NCBI GenBank assembly: GCA_003344405.1
Contig: NOWV01000005.1
Span: forward strand, 310,001 to 374,000
Length of the DNA stretch: 64,000 nucleotides
Direction: 5' to 3'
DNA from: Trichoplax sp. H2
Taxonomy: Eukaryota > Placozoa > Uniplacotomia > Trichoplacea
Shown here: positions 51,401 to 63,605 of the stretch, piece after piece
Layout: each line of letters starts with the position of its first letter
How positions within the stretch are numbered: the stretch's first letter is position 1
Notes under the pieces: model-generated
The model's database searches: none
Seen by the model: only the letters and a program-made list of their open reading frames with translations
What the model was told of the DNA's origin: nothing
Made by a program: the position numbers and the translations under genes

Positions 51401-52350
51401 CGACAAATTCAGATAGATTTTGAAATAAGTCGTCTATAATTATTGACTGTAAAAATGAATTTACAAGACTACGGAGTAGATGTAATCTATCTGATGTCTA
51501 GAAAAAAAATGATCGTAATCCGTTTTAACATACTGTTTGAAATGAATGCAGTAGTTTATAATTGTTAGAAAGTAATCAATTATGATAACTATGAAATCGA
51601 CTATTCATAACGAAATAATTGTCAAGGCAGGTACAACAACATCAAATAAACAGTTTGTAATTATTTAGAAGTTAATTATGATGGCTACGAGAGTAGATAA
51701 ACGCATTTAGTTTTAAATAAATAATTTCCAATTTCTTGGAAAAGTAATTATGATGATAAAGAACAACTGTGTGTAGGAAAAAGTTATTGTATAGGCAAGC
51801 GTATACGGTATCGAATTGATAGCATATAATTGTTGGAAACTAATTAAGATGACAACGCTAGTAGATGGATATAATAGTATTTATTGTAATGCAGTGTCAA
51901 ATTAATAGCTTATCATTTTTGAAATGTTACTATGATAATTATGATTACCAAGCGAAATCTGTATATCGACATTGTTGTATATTCGAGTGTATGTAATCTA
52001 TAATTAAATGTTTCTGATTAACAAAACGATGACAATTCAAGCAGATATGTCTAGAAGAACTATTATAAAGACAAGTAAATACGCTATCACATAGATCGTT
52101 TTTATAATTATTGAAAGCTAATTATGATAACTGATAGAGTAGACGCGAATGATTAGAATTCATTTTCCCACTGCACCAATAAATAGTCTATGATTTTAAT
52201 TTTTGCAAGCTAATTCTATTACGATAATGACTGTAAAAGCAGATAACGCTTAGCAGAACTTTTCAGCATGTTATCAGATCAATAATTTATCATTTCTAGA
52301 AAGCAATTATGAGCGATTTTCTGCAAGATTAGATACGTAAAATAAATGAT
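51400..52350. repeat. Decayed ~90-bp tandem repeat array
   Basis: About nine diverged copies share TAATTATTnGAAAGTAATTATGATAACTATG followed by GTAGAT (near 51555, 51660, 51730, 51825, 51910, 52010, 52105, 52195 and 52285). It marks the right edge of the segmental array. Confidence 0.65.
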
Positions 52351-53600
52351 TGTGTATTGCAAACGGTATCATGTATTTACTATTGCGTAGCATAAAGAGG
52401 ATTTCCTGGATATTTCCTTGAACAGTATGTTAAGTCATGTTTTGATTATTAAAGGCATGCGTTTCACTAGTACCATACACCCCCGATTTCTATTATTATT
52501 ATTTTACGATCAATTTTGATTAATTTGATTTTACGGCTTCTCCTTACGCTTGCCTCCGTTATTATTTTCTGAAATGAACTTATTCACTAACCCATCGACG
52601 TCATCCACCAAAAGAGTGCCATTATCCCTATTGGACTTTTAGTAAATCTCTGACACTTTCTAAGGGAAACACTTTAATTGCTGATATTAATTTCGAACGC
52701 TTTATACGGTGATAATGTTTTGTTTGTGTGGATTTGGTGGGCAATTGCCTTTGTCAAAGGAAGGACTTAAGTGTTAGCACTACAGCCTGCCACTATGCAA
52801 TTTGTACAGATGATGGAGAAGGTTTTCTTCTATCTCTACTAAATTATAAACTATCACAGTTATCCCACATTATTAAGCTTCTATTTTACGTAGATCATAT
52901 CGTTATCAAACTACTTCTAAAATTTCCGAAAACAAGTATTTTATTTTTGTGTAAATTAATTTCCCCCCTCCCCCCCCATACCCCTAAAATTGGGGGGTAT
53001 CTGTCTGCTCGTCTTGTCTTGTCTGTATACCATTCAGTTCAGGATTTTTGTAACCATTTAGCAGGAAAACCGATTGAAATCGTGCCTATTTATAGCAAAA
53101 GCTAGAGTAGTCACTGCTCATTTAACTATAAAAAAGAACAAGAGGGAAAACTGCTGTTCACTGTACTAATAATGTGGTAACTGATTATTTCGCTGGTTAA
53201 TTTGAAGTACATCCAATCCAAATTAACTACTCTTGTGCAGTATGGTATATATTACCATCGACTACTAGGAAAATGTTTCTGGTAGTTGATGAATTCACAC
53301 TGAACTACTGGTGGTAGTTTCCGTCTCTTTCTTACCATGGACTCTTGAAAAGAAAGAAAGAGACCGATTAAAGCGTATACCAAATCATGGATAAATTTAG
53401 TTCAGGTTTTAATTTGCACAAAATCAATCTAGCCTAGGCAAGGACTACTCGAAGAATATTTCTAGTGGTTTATGCCCTAGGTATGGACTACTAAAAGAAG
53501 ACCTTGCATGGCCTCAGTGGCGTTAGATCGATCGCGGACAGTATAGTGTACCGTTACAGACATGCAATGCAGTTGAAATGACCAGTAAGATAATCCACCT
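52351..53600. other. Intergenic, no supported gene
   Basis: Includes a 125-codon open frame (52728-53105 plus) that crosses a poly-C tract and has no recognisable domain. GGACTACT/AGTAGTCC-type inverted motifs at 53200-53500 recall the array at 60.1 kb. Confidence 0.4.
52963..52999 (+). repeat. C-tract with facing G-tract
   Basis: Two runs of six to eight C are followed by CCCC and then, after AAAATT, a run of six G. The C-run and G-run are self-complementary and could fold as a hairpin or i-motif. Length miscalls are also likely here. Confidence 0.7.
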
Positions 53601-53639
53601 CTCCTCTGTTAGTATGACTGCCGTGACTCTATGCAGTCC

Positions 53640-53760
53640 ACTGTTCCTACAGTACTGTACTTTACGCTACAATGCAATGTACTGTGTGCTACAGTACTGT
53701 GCAGTACTATACACAGCGTATTCATGAGCGCATGAGCACTGTAATGTGTAAACTGTAGGT
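53640..53760. promoter_or_regulatory. Cluster of TACTGTA palindromes upstream of MGM101
   Basis: CTACAGTACTGTACTTT, ATGTACTGTGTG, CTACAGTACTGTGCAGTACT and CACTGTAATG lie 70-190 bp before the MGM101 ATG. Position suggests promoter elements. Confidence 0.4.
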
Positions 53761-53828
53761 GCAGCCAATCAAAGTCGCTCTCAGCCTTGTCTTGATCTCT
53801 TTAGAATCTTGCTCAAACTTGCATAAAC

Positions 53829-56293
53829 ATGGCGGTCATTGCTGCAGCTACCAGACGTGCTCTTCTCAATGTAGTCAGTTCTAGTTTTCGTCCAAAGTCA
53901 TCTTCTGCCATACGAGTACAGGTGGCACTTCTTTCTACGGCTCATAAAAGCGATGAAGGATCTGGTCAAGATATCCGCTTATCGGATATAACGTAAGTTG
54001 TGCAATTTACAATCTGCTGAGTTGCTGTGCTATTTCCTACCAAGGGTGCAACAATATCAGCCAATACGTTAGCGAACAATAAAATTAATGAGTGTCGATT
54101 ACTCAATTCTGACTTGATACTTAATGTTTCAAACACCTACTGTATAGTGAAAAAGATGATTTTGTAGGCATAGCAGCGTCTCCATTCCCTAAAGAATCAG
54201 CAGACATTTTAATGGCACCAGTCAAAGCGGAGGATGTCGAAGTTAAACCTGATGGTAAGTCATCATGATTGCACAGTACATACTGTAAAACAAGGACTTT
54301 TTTGGTGCAGCCGGATCAATTCGATGACGCAGATGTTAAGATTATAAAATTTCACACCTCCTTCCAACGGTGCAACAACCAGCTGAGGTTCTTTCCTACT
54401 CAACTACCAGCTTAATAGACTGGTTCTCCAATGAGCAACAAACATCATTGCTAATCGCTAATCGCTAAAAATGATCTAATAGACTTTAAGCTTACTCCCA
54501 TTCTTAGCAGTTACATCGTAAATTAATTTAGTACTGTAAGAGAATTCTTACGTAACCTAGAATCACCACCAAAGAGGAATAAATGTTATAAAATCTGGAC
54601 ATTACATGTCGGTATACCGCATGATGCATAAGTGTATTTCTTGATACTTAAGAAGCAAGCTTAGTTTTGAGCCACAAGTGGCTATTAAGGTGTAAAAGAA
54701 ATGATCTACAGTACAGTACAACAGCACTGCTTCCAAGATTGGGATTACTTCAGTCTGTTTTATCCCTAACCCTTGTGATAGATCAATCACACCTATGAAT
54801 CACATCCGCGCGGATATGGCGTGATGAACATTACTACTTGCCATTGATGCAATATATAACGTGATAAAATTACGATTCCGATATTCAGGAATGTTATATT
54901 TAGCAATGGAATATAACACCTAGAATCGTACATACATACAGTTCCAGCAGTTGAGTATTAGACTATTAAAGCGTAAATTTACTTTTGTATCTAGAAGCTA
55001 GGATATTCTTATAACCTGTACAAGTATGCAGTACTGTACTTGGATTGTAAGGTTATTAAAATACGCAAATGTAAATATTTCCGCATCGACCATATAGTGC
55101 ATATGTTGATAAAAATATTTAATCTAATTTAATTCATGAAGGCTATTATTAAACGGTAACTTATCACGATTAAATACGCATTTTAAACAATGTAGGGTTG
55201 CTATATCTACCTGAAATCAGATATAGACGAATTCTAAATCAAGCATTCGGACCAGGTGGATGGGCTTTAATGCCACGTGGCCAACCAACAATGATCAATG
55301 TATGTAGGCGAAATCGTATCAAATACTCAAAGCTAAGATGCTATCCATATTGTCGCAATCATAATTACAATCTTGGACTACTAAATGTTCCCTGTGGAAT
55401 ATTTAGTAGCCTATGCTACAATTCTTGAAAATATCGGTGAAGATATGAGTCTTCATGATACTTAGTAGTTGAAAATTTAATTTTCTATTAATCTCGCACG
55501 ATAGAAAATATCCTCCTTGTTTGTTAGCACGGTAAAATGAACTATTGCATAATATACTGCCATAATAGTTATGTAATTTTAGGATATTGAATTCGAAATA
55601 TTGCAATAGAAATGTTCAGTTTTGCATAATGTATGACGATACAGTGATGTTTCCCTTCCGACTGATTCAATTTGAACCGTTTTTGGTTGTAATCATCATT
55701 TAAGTATTAGACAACGACAATTAATACTTTACTAGTTTATATTAAGTAAAAAATGGAATGTTTTTTATAGTTGAAATTTTACAATTCTGAATCTAATTAT
55801 GAATGCATATTAACTCTAGAATGAAGGCGAACTTAGTCAACTCGTTATACGTGAATTTGCTCTATACGTTGGTGGACGATTCGTAGCTCAAAGTGTAGGC
55901 GAACATTTGCACTATTCTAAAAATGAATTAAGTACTGGTAAAGCTCTTGAATCTGCTAAGTCGAATGCGTTGATGAGGTGTTGCAAAGATCTTGGTGTTG
56001 CGTCGGAACTTTGGGATCCAACGGTACTACAAATAATTATATATAATTAAATCGTACTATTGCATTTATTACACGTCTAGCGATTCTTAATCGTCAACTA
56101 TTGTAATTATTGTTTATTTATTATGTGTACGAATATTATACAGTTTGTCTATAACTTCAAAAAGAATCACTGTGTTGAAGTTTGGTGTGAAAATGCGAGA
56201 AACTCCAAAGAAAAGAGAAAGCTTTGGCGCCTAAAGCGTCAAGGCAATGATGTTCTGCCGTATCCCTGGAAACCAACGCAGTCCCAAAATTGA
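53829..56293 (+). CDS. MGM101: Mitochondrial genome maintenance protein MGM101
   Basis: Five exons, 53829-53992, 54148-54254, 55196-55299, 55820-56023 and 56144-56293, all with GT-AG boundaries and agreeing phases, give 242 residues. Residues 1-45 form an Arg/Ser/Ala-rich mitochondrial presequence. The core from about 60 carries the family hallmarks: [44 protein letters not shown] (exon 3), [36 protein letters not shown] and ASELWDP (exon 4), and a C-terminal VYNFKK ... RKLWRLK block. MGM101 is a Rad52-like single-strand annealing protein that repairs and maintains mitochondrial DNA. It is best known from fungi and is missing from vertebrates. It is convergent with the dysbindin gene 700 bp downstream. 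An AATAAA at 56518-56523 may end its transcript. Identity is very secure. Confidence 0.95.
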
Positions 56294-56994
56294 ATTAACA
56301 TACAAGGTTGACTATCAGTAGATCTGCAATCTGTACAACTAAAAAAAATGAGTCTTGCAGTATGCTTCGGGTTTTAAGATTTGCACTAACATTATAAATA
56401 CTCTCTGATACAGTTTAGTTCATGTATCGCTACTCAATATTGGTAGATATTTTTTTCTTATCTACCTTTTGCGGTATAACGGCGATTGAAGATACGGTAT
56501 GAAATGTATCATGCTGTAATAAATTAAATTCTAGTATTTTCCTTTCATTTAGTAGACCTTAAAAGCAGATGCTAGAAGCATTATCATAATACAAATTAAA
56601 ATACTACCGTAAGATACTATCTAACTTTCTAAAAAGTATACAACGTTATTGTATCCGAAAATTAATAACCACTGCAGTTGAGCTCCATTTTTGTAATAGC
56701 ACAATAGAATACAATATGCATTAAGCACTTTTATTTCAGATTCTGAGTCATGTTCATAATCTTTACAGATAATCTATGAAGTCATCATTAATAAAAATTA
56801 CAAATGTATTTACTTACAACACTGCTTTTCTAATAGTAGCTCAATAAATAACTATCAGGTTAAAAGTGTAAAACAATTTCTATACTGGCTTGGATAGAAC
56901 GATGATTGCTAAAGAAGGGAAGGCAATTTTAGCCACCATAAATTCGCGTACTAATAAGTGATTACTTTTCTTGACAGTACAGTAGCATGTAATA
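56294..56994. other. Convergent 3' intergenic spacer
   Basis: Spacer between the stop codons of MGM101 (plus) and dysbindin (minus). It holds an AATAAA for the plus strand (56518) and its complement for the minus strand (56730-56735). Confidence 0.6.
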
Positions 56995-59823
56995 TTACTC
57001 CTTTGCTTGGCTGCCTTCGTCTGAGCTTTGCTTATCGTTGATAATTTCTTCGGTTTCCGCTAGATTATGTTGAGGGTTGTCTAGATCGCTATTAGTTTCT
57101 TCTGCATTATCACATAAACTCCTTTCATTCACCTACATTGGCAGAATACACAATTTTGTAAATGCTGTATACCCTCAGCCATAATATATTTAAATATAAT
57201 TTCATGCATCATTAATGAAAATGAATATTCTAATTGCCAGTTGGAACGCAATCCTAAAGCTTGATTTATACCTCATTGTCATCAATCTTGTCTTCTAGTC
57301 CTAAAAATTCATCAAGTAACATTTGGGTGTTTTCATCACTGTCGACAACTATATCTTCAAGTTTTGATGAGCTAGTTGACGATGTTTGACTTAAAGGTCC
57401 TGTCAGTCATACCATGGATAATTTTTAAGTGTTTTTACAATGTAATAAGTTCAGAAAACAAGATAGTTACAACTTACTTTCAAGATGTCCTTTGGTCTTA
57501 AATAAGTTAAGTTCCCTTTTAAATTCTTCCTCAAATGTTTTTTGTCTATCTAAAAGTTTTTTACGTTCTTGCCCTTCCTGTAATTCCTCTTTATGCGCTC
57601 TTTGGTGTTCTAATGATTCTGTAATTCATATAAGGTAGATAATCTTACACATAGGATGTACTGATAGTATGAGAACGAGACTCCACTCACTTTGCAATCT
57701 GATATATTCAAGTCTTGTCGAGTTGCATCGTGATGTTAATGTTACAGAATATGAAAACGTTAGCAATGACTGTAAATCAATTGAAAATTGCACTTTATTA
57801 CTTTATAACGGCATCGTAACAAGTAGTGCTTACTCTTTAGATTCCTTATATTTTTCAAATTGATTACGATGCCTTTGTTTGAGATTTTCAAAATCAATTC
57901 TCTTGTTGACAAATTCTAATTCTTCTAACATTTGTTCGATTTCGATGACTTTATCAGCCATCTCCTCTACGTAAATCATGAATACTTACATTTTACATCC
58001 ATACGCCATCAATTCTAGTTGATACTCTTAATTACATCTGCCAGTATTAAAATTTATCAGAGACTGGTATGGTGTCTATTTACCTGTACTTTTACGTGAG
58101 GCTTCCACTGACGCTATAGTTGACGATAACCCAGCCAATTCCATATGTAAGACTTTATAGGAATTATAGAAATCATCAATTTGCCCCTTTAATTTCATAA
58201 TTTCACGGTCTGCAGCCTGTATAGTAGTTAAATGACAAGTAAGCTTAATAAAACTACGGTACTATTGTATTTAATAGTTACGTTTGCAAGTAAATTAATA
58301 ATTGAAAGAAATGGAGTTTAACCGTTGCATTTTCACTGCAAGCATTGGTAGCTTTATGAATATCGGCCCAATTTCGTTGATATCTGCATTAAAAATATTA
58401 CCACAATTGATATCAATTTGCCAAGGTGGACGTAATAAAAGATTAACTTACCTATCTAAGGTTTCAGCACCAGCATGCAAACCTAGTTCAGTAGATTCGG
58501 AACTGAAATATAATATTGAAATGATTTTCCTTTTACCAATGCCGTAATTAGAATATATTTAAAAGGTTTATAGCGTTACTATTCGCCAATTATACGTAGT
58601 TTTCAAATTAATTTACCTGTCTACATTGTCGGAACCGAGAAAGGATCTGTAAATGTGCGATATAACATAAAACTGTTACGGACAAACTCGAAGCTGTACA
58701 ATGCCCTAAAATAGTTTCGAAATGTTACGAAATGACTGTAAAGAGTTCAATTTATTAATGTCACTTACTTAGTCGTCGAGCTTGAAATAAGCTTGCCAAC
58801 GGATTTAAGTCTTTAAGTTTAAAAGATACACATTACATCATATCAATGAATAAATGAGTTAAAGTAACCATTACAAAGTTCAATCATCAGGTCCTTTAAT
58901 AAGATGTTATTACAATTCATAGCAAAATAATCTTTATAGTAAATATTAATAGCAACATGGATCTATTCGAACGTATACCAGCATTATGACTATAGTACAT
59001 TGCATGTACATAATCTGAACCGAAATCTAAGTAGCAGCAACAGCCTAAGCATAAAAATTGACAACAATATAAGTCTTATAACCTGTGAAGAGAATTGATC
59101 AAATTTTTATTGATGGTGTACGACTATAGCATACGAGTGGCCAAGTAAGACTCACTGTCTCGTACACTGTAAAATCTTCTATTTCAGTTATCATCAGCAA
59201 AAACAGAAGAGATTGAGATGTACAGTACTAAGGCAAGCTCATTGAACTACGAAAAACGGTTCTAGATCGTTGAATCTAGGCTAAGTTTCACAGATTTTAG
59301 AATCGATATTCTATCGCTACTGCCAAAAGTAAAAGAATTTTTTTTTAGAAAGTGCAATTGCTGTAGTCCAATCGTTACCCAGTGCTCCGATGATAACTGA
59401 AGACAAATTACCTCCAGAGCGAATCAGCGGAGTTGAATGTTGATTCTCATCATTGATCATCAATCATACTCATTAAGAGATTGTTATTGGCTTTCATTTA
59501 TTTAATTATTGGACATCATAATTGGGCAAAATTTCACAAAATAGTATAGCCGTAAGCTAAATTGATTTATTTAAGACATCGCCAACTAATTTGTAATGAT
59601 GAGCCCATCTAGGATACAGTATTATCAAACTTGTATACGTTATACTGCAGTTTCTTTGCGTGTTTACAGCGAAAATGGATGATCAATCCAAGTTGATTAG
59701 CATGAAACAAGTCGAAGAAATCTTTATAGACTATCTTAGTATAACAGCAATTACATACCCGTCACTTAGGCCATGTTGTACATTAGAAAATAAGCGATCT
59801 TTAATGGAAGTCAGCGACGCCAT
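56995..59823 (-). CDS. DTNBP1: Dysbindin, BLOC-1 subunit
   Basis: Ten minus-strand exons: 59823-59759, 58810-58769, 58646-58617, 58502-58452, 58383-58323, 58216-58084, 57966-57834, 57618-57478, 57399-57272 and 57132-56995, encoding about 306 residues. The N-terminus MASLTSIKDRLFSNVQ and the following GLK-x5 match animal dysbindin, as does RYQRNWADIHKATNAC. Exons 6-8 make the long coiled coil ending DRQKTFEEEF, and between fixed points this aligns residue for residue with the mammalian protein (49 positions, no gap). An acidic segment SDENTQMLLDEFL matches the SDxEALDVFL motif, and the tail is Glu/Ser-rich. Dysbindin works in BLOC-1 in sorting to lysosome-related organelles. One oddity: exon 7 to exon 8 is one base out of phase at canonical sites (see findings). 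All other phases agree. Confidence 0.9.
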
Positions 59824-59934
59824 GTTGGTCTTGCCGTTTGTCTTTGGCTCAACGAGTTTCCTATGGTTTACTACTTTACTATGATATTTATTGCTCAAGC
59901 TCAGCCATCCCACTATGACCCCGTAGTCACTGTA

Positions 59935-59995
59935 CGAGTAGAGTGCAGTCAGTACAGTGTACAGTACAGTATAGTGGTCAGAAGAAGTTCAAGTT
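59935..59995. promoter_or_regulatory. Cluster of TACAGTAC motifs upstream of dysbindin
   Basis: TCACTGTACGAGTAGAG, GTCAGTACAGTGTACAGTAC and AGTATAG lie 110-170 bp upstream of the dysbindin ATG (minus strand), in the same relative position as the clusters before MGM101 and MARVEL gene 2. Confidence 0.4.
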
Positions 59996-60079
59996 TACTG
60001 TATCGTGCGGCACTGTCTTCGTATACTGTAGTTTACATTATGGTAGCTTGTACAGAATTCACGCAATGGCCTACTACAT

Positions 60080-60770
60080 CGTAGAGATTTCCATTTTTAA
60101 GGAGGACCTTTGAAATCTCTGTTACCATGGACTTGCTCAAGATTGAGTAGTCCTGCTGTAACATTTTATGAGAGAAGGAGCTTTCTAACTTCTTTAAACT
60201 AAGGGTATTCATCGTAGAGACTTGCATTTAAGGAGGACCTTTGAAATCTCTGTTACCACGGACTTGTTTAAGATTGAGTAGTCCTGCTGTAATATTTTAT
60301 GAGAGAAGGAGCTTTCTAACCTCTTTAGGGTATTCATCGTAGAGACTTGCATTACACAGTACACGGTATAAAGTTACTGAACCTCTGACAGGTCTACGAC
60401 AAATGGTAATACTATCTGTTAAATGAGCACATTATCGTAAACCGTCAGCAAAGCGACGGGAGTTTGCACTAGTATTTTATGAGAGAAGGAGCTTTCTAAC
60501 CTCTTTAGGGTATTCATCGTAGAGACTTGCATTTAAGGAGGACCTTTGCAATCTCTGTTACCATGGACTTGTTTAAGATTGAGTAGTCCTGCTGTAACAT
60601 TTTATGAGAGAAGGAGCTTTCTAACCTCTTTAAACTAAGGGTATTCATCGTAGAGACTTGCATTTAAGGAGGACCTTTGCAATCTCTGTTACCATGGACT
60701 TACTCAAGATTGAGTAGTCCTGCTGTAACATTTTATGCGAGAAGGAGCTTTCTAACCTCTTTAGAGTATT
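60080..60770 (+). repeat. ~125-bp tandem array with internal hairpin, five units
   Basis: Units start CGTAGAGACTTGCATTTAAG near 60080, 60212, 60337, 60520 and 60650. They are highly similar; some carry an extra AAACTAA near the end. Each full unit contains GGACTTACTCAA-GA-TTGAGTAGTCC, a near-perfect inverted repeat with one bulged base. Unit 3 has its middle replaced by foreign sequence. Confidence 0.95.
60353..60473 (+). mobile_element. Insertion in array unit 3, Helitron-like end
   Basis: About 117 bp starting ACACAGTACACGG replaces the middle of the unit. It ends with the CGTAAACCGTCAGC hairpin block and CACTAG, after which array sequence resumes with TATTTTATGAG. The last ~73 bp recur at 11356-11437. 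The breakpoint lies between A and T of the array (GTAA|TATTTT), as Helitrons prefer. Confidence 0.45.
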
Positions 60771-63605
60771 GCTGATATAAGCTCACTAAAATGGAGTTCT
60801 TGTTCGATACTCTATGCGTACCTCAACACTGTACTGTATTGCATAATTAAGTAGAGCACAAATGATATTACAGTAATAGCTAGTAGATGCCTGAAGGCGA
60901 GAATGGCTTACCGGCAATGGAGTGGAGTGCAGCAGGCCATGGTACAAGTACGTATAGTGGGTTAGAAATCCACTGATCTCTTAACATTGGATAAGCACAC
61001 CGCTCTATAATTATACTAGTAGATTAGTGAAGAGCATGGAACTCAAATCCAAACTGCTATATCGCTATCTACGCGTAAATATATTCGATCCTACAATATA
61101 TGCAATCATGCACTATCTGTAACTATTCTGAGGGCACAAAGGTGATACTATGGTAGTAGAAAAGCAAGGTAAAAGGATAATTTTATTTGCTTTGAAGCGA
61201 AGTCAGAAATTTTGAGTACATAACATCGGTAGTATAACATGAAATTTCAATTTCTTGATCAATATTAAATGATCACGCAGCTCACTAACACATAAAAATC
61301 TACAACAAACAAAACCATCACAATAATTATTATTACATCTATACTCGTATATGGAACATCATGTAAAAGGATATAAGGCATATTCATCCCTACAATACAT
61401 GCCATAGCCGAAAACTTTTCATCGCTTTGCAAATTTCGGTTATTAACGTACGTACATAAGCATATTACATCGAATGAAACAATTATCAAATCAACGTTAA
61501 AGTATAAAATCACCCAGTAGAAAAAGAAAATAATTATAATGATGTTTCGTAAAAATGGACAATATTTAAATGTAGCATGTTAGTGTACAATTGTGGAGTA
61601 ATGTACAAATACATGTGGCAGCTAAAATAGAATAGCCACTAATCACTGTACAAAGAATAAGATTGACATATATCAAGTTTGGCACAATTATCAATTTAAT
61701 AGCATCATTCATAGCACTTTAAATGAAGATATCATGTGCATTCTGGAATGGAATAAATTTAGAAAATAAAAAAAAGTGCATAACAGTTTTATTATTTAGT
61801 TTAAAGTGCATTATTAGCCTTTCTAATGGCAATGTTAATAAAATAAAGGCATATAATATGCTACAGTAAATAGGAATACATATATAGAAACAAAATAAGA
61901 AAGAAATGTTAGAAATTACATCAAGTGGCAAAATGTACGCATTCACTTTCACCGTTGCTATATAGGAACATTAATAATAATGCGACCATAATGCACTATA
62001 AAAATTAGTAAACGCACTGCAGGATATCATACATATGTATTTATATTGAATACAACTGATGCACAACCAAAATGAAATTAAATTTAATCAAATCAGATAG
62101 TACCGCTGAAATGAATGATTTTAACTCCATGGGATGTATACACGTAATCAACGTTTTACAGGAATATTTGTTAAATAAATGATAGAGAGATCAAGGAAGG
62201 TTAACTTTACCTACCTTATTTTTTAAATCTATATCAATTATATGGCTACAGACAGCTTATAACAACTAAAATAGGAAGCAAAATCTACTTGGATGGCATA
62301 GTAAATAAAAGAATCATTAGTAATGCATACTCTCCTGTTAAAATAAACATACATCACATTGAGTATTACAGTAATTCAAATATTAGACTTATAAAGAACG
62401 TCAGTAAAATAGATAATAATCATACTATAATTACCGTATTTAATTTAAAGTTCAGGTAATTACAGGTAATAAGAGCGTGAAATCTAGTGCAATGATTTTA
62501 GATGCCTAAACAGCAGACAATTATATTGAAATAAAAATTATTTTATCGCATTCTATCGCAGAAGAAAATAGATAGATGTATTAATTATTAATTAAACATT
62601 CGGAAAGTAAAGAAAATCAGAATATTATGTCCATAAAATTAGTTACACCTCCCACTGAGATAAATCGACACATTACAGATCATCCAGAACAGAAACAACG
62701 TTAATAATTTATCATTCGTAATTTAACACGAGATTAATGTAGATGAAATATTCACACAAGATCGACTTTTAACTGATTGATATAGCTAGCAATGAAAAAT
62801 GTTATATGTTTGAATTCAAGTAGTTTCTATTATTTCGTAATAACGACGTATCGAGAGCTATAGAAGTGTGATATTGTATTGGCTATGCAAGGAATATATT
62901 AAACCGTTAACAATCAGTATCATAATCTACTAACATTTGAAACATAATACGATATTCTACAAGTATTGTACAATTTAAAAAAGAAAAAATCAAATTTTTA
63001 AGCTATTGCAGACTTAGATATATGCATGTTAATTACAATAGTTAATCAATATTTTTGTTCAGAAGGTGTATTCAGCTGAGCCAAGAATCATAGCAAGAAA
63101 TAATTTAATCTACAGTATATTGTATATGAAATTACTTAGAGTATTTCGTATTGGAATCTACTGTAAGATTTTTAAAAGCAATAATCCATGAGTTACAAGA
63201 AAGTCAAAGAGTAGCATCACTTCGTTAAAATTTTGACATGTAAATCGTACAATCATGGCTTGAAAGATAATGAACTCCATCAATCTTAACGTACTATATA
63301 GGTCTGGTAACTTAAAACAGACGTATTCATATATCACTCCTAAACTTACATGATAACAAAATGTATTAGGCAGATCTACTGTTTCTTAATTTACTGTACT
63401 GAATCACGAGTATGTCACACAATAGACGCCAGCAGAAAGTTATTATAACAGAATCGATTTTCTTTACAAGTATAATACATACCAAAAATGATAACTATAG
63501 TATATTAAAATGGTATCTTAGCGTAAATTTATCTTTCACCACGACTAATTAGTTTTCAGTAGATAAACATTTTTTTAAGTTTTTAATAAGAGGGCCAAAA
63601 TATAG
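60771..63605. other. Intergenic and 3' UTR, no gene seen
   Basis: AT-rich DNA that must include the 3' UTR of the CCHC gene to the right. Open frames at 61265-61513 and 61719-61952 (minus) are hydrophobic but AT-driven, with no splice or domain support. A small plus-strand frame starting at 60891 (MPEGENGLPAMEW) is 29 codons and unsupported. Confidence 0.5.

Larger units (their letters stand above)
27950..51640 (+). repeat. Segmental tandem array of secreted-family gene units
   Basis: Large intergenic blocks recur in the same order. The promoter block 27990-28095 matches 32660-32770. Post-gene DNA 28950-29580 matches 33170-33790. Block 31030-31160 matches 34400-34570, and 31780-32080 matches 35170-35470. 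Block 37430-37760 matches 40570-40880 and 47370-47660. Block 38880-39720 matches 44330-45000. Block 41030-43380 matches 47760-51640, where the second copy is longer. The units carry genes at 28173, about 32870, 35992, 40040 and 45703. Divergence is moderate, so the duplications are not very recent. Confidence 0.8.

Noticed and set aside
52728-53105. 125-codon plus-strand open frame
   Set aside because: It runs through a poly-C tract and AT-rich spacer and has no recognisable motif.
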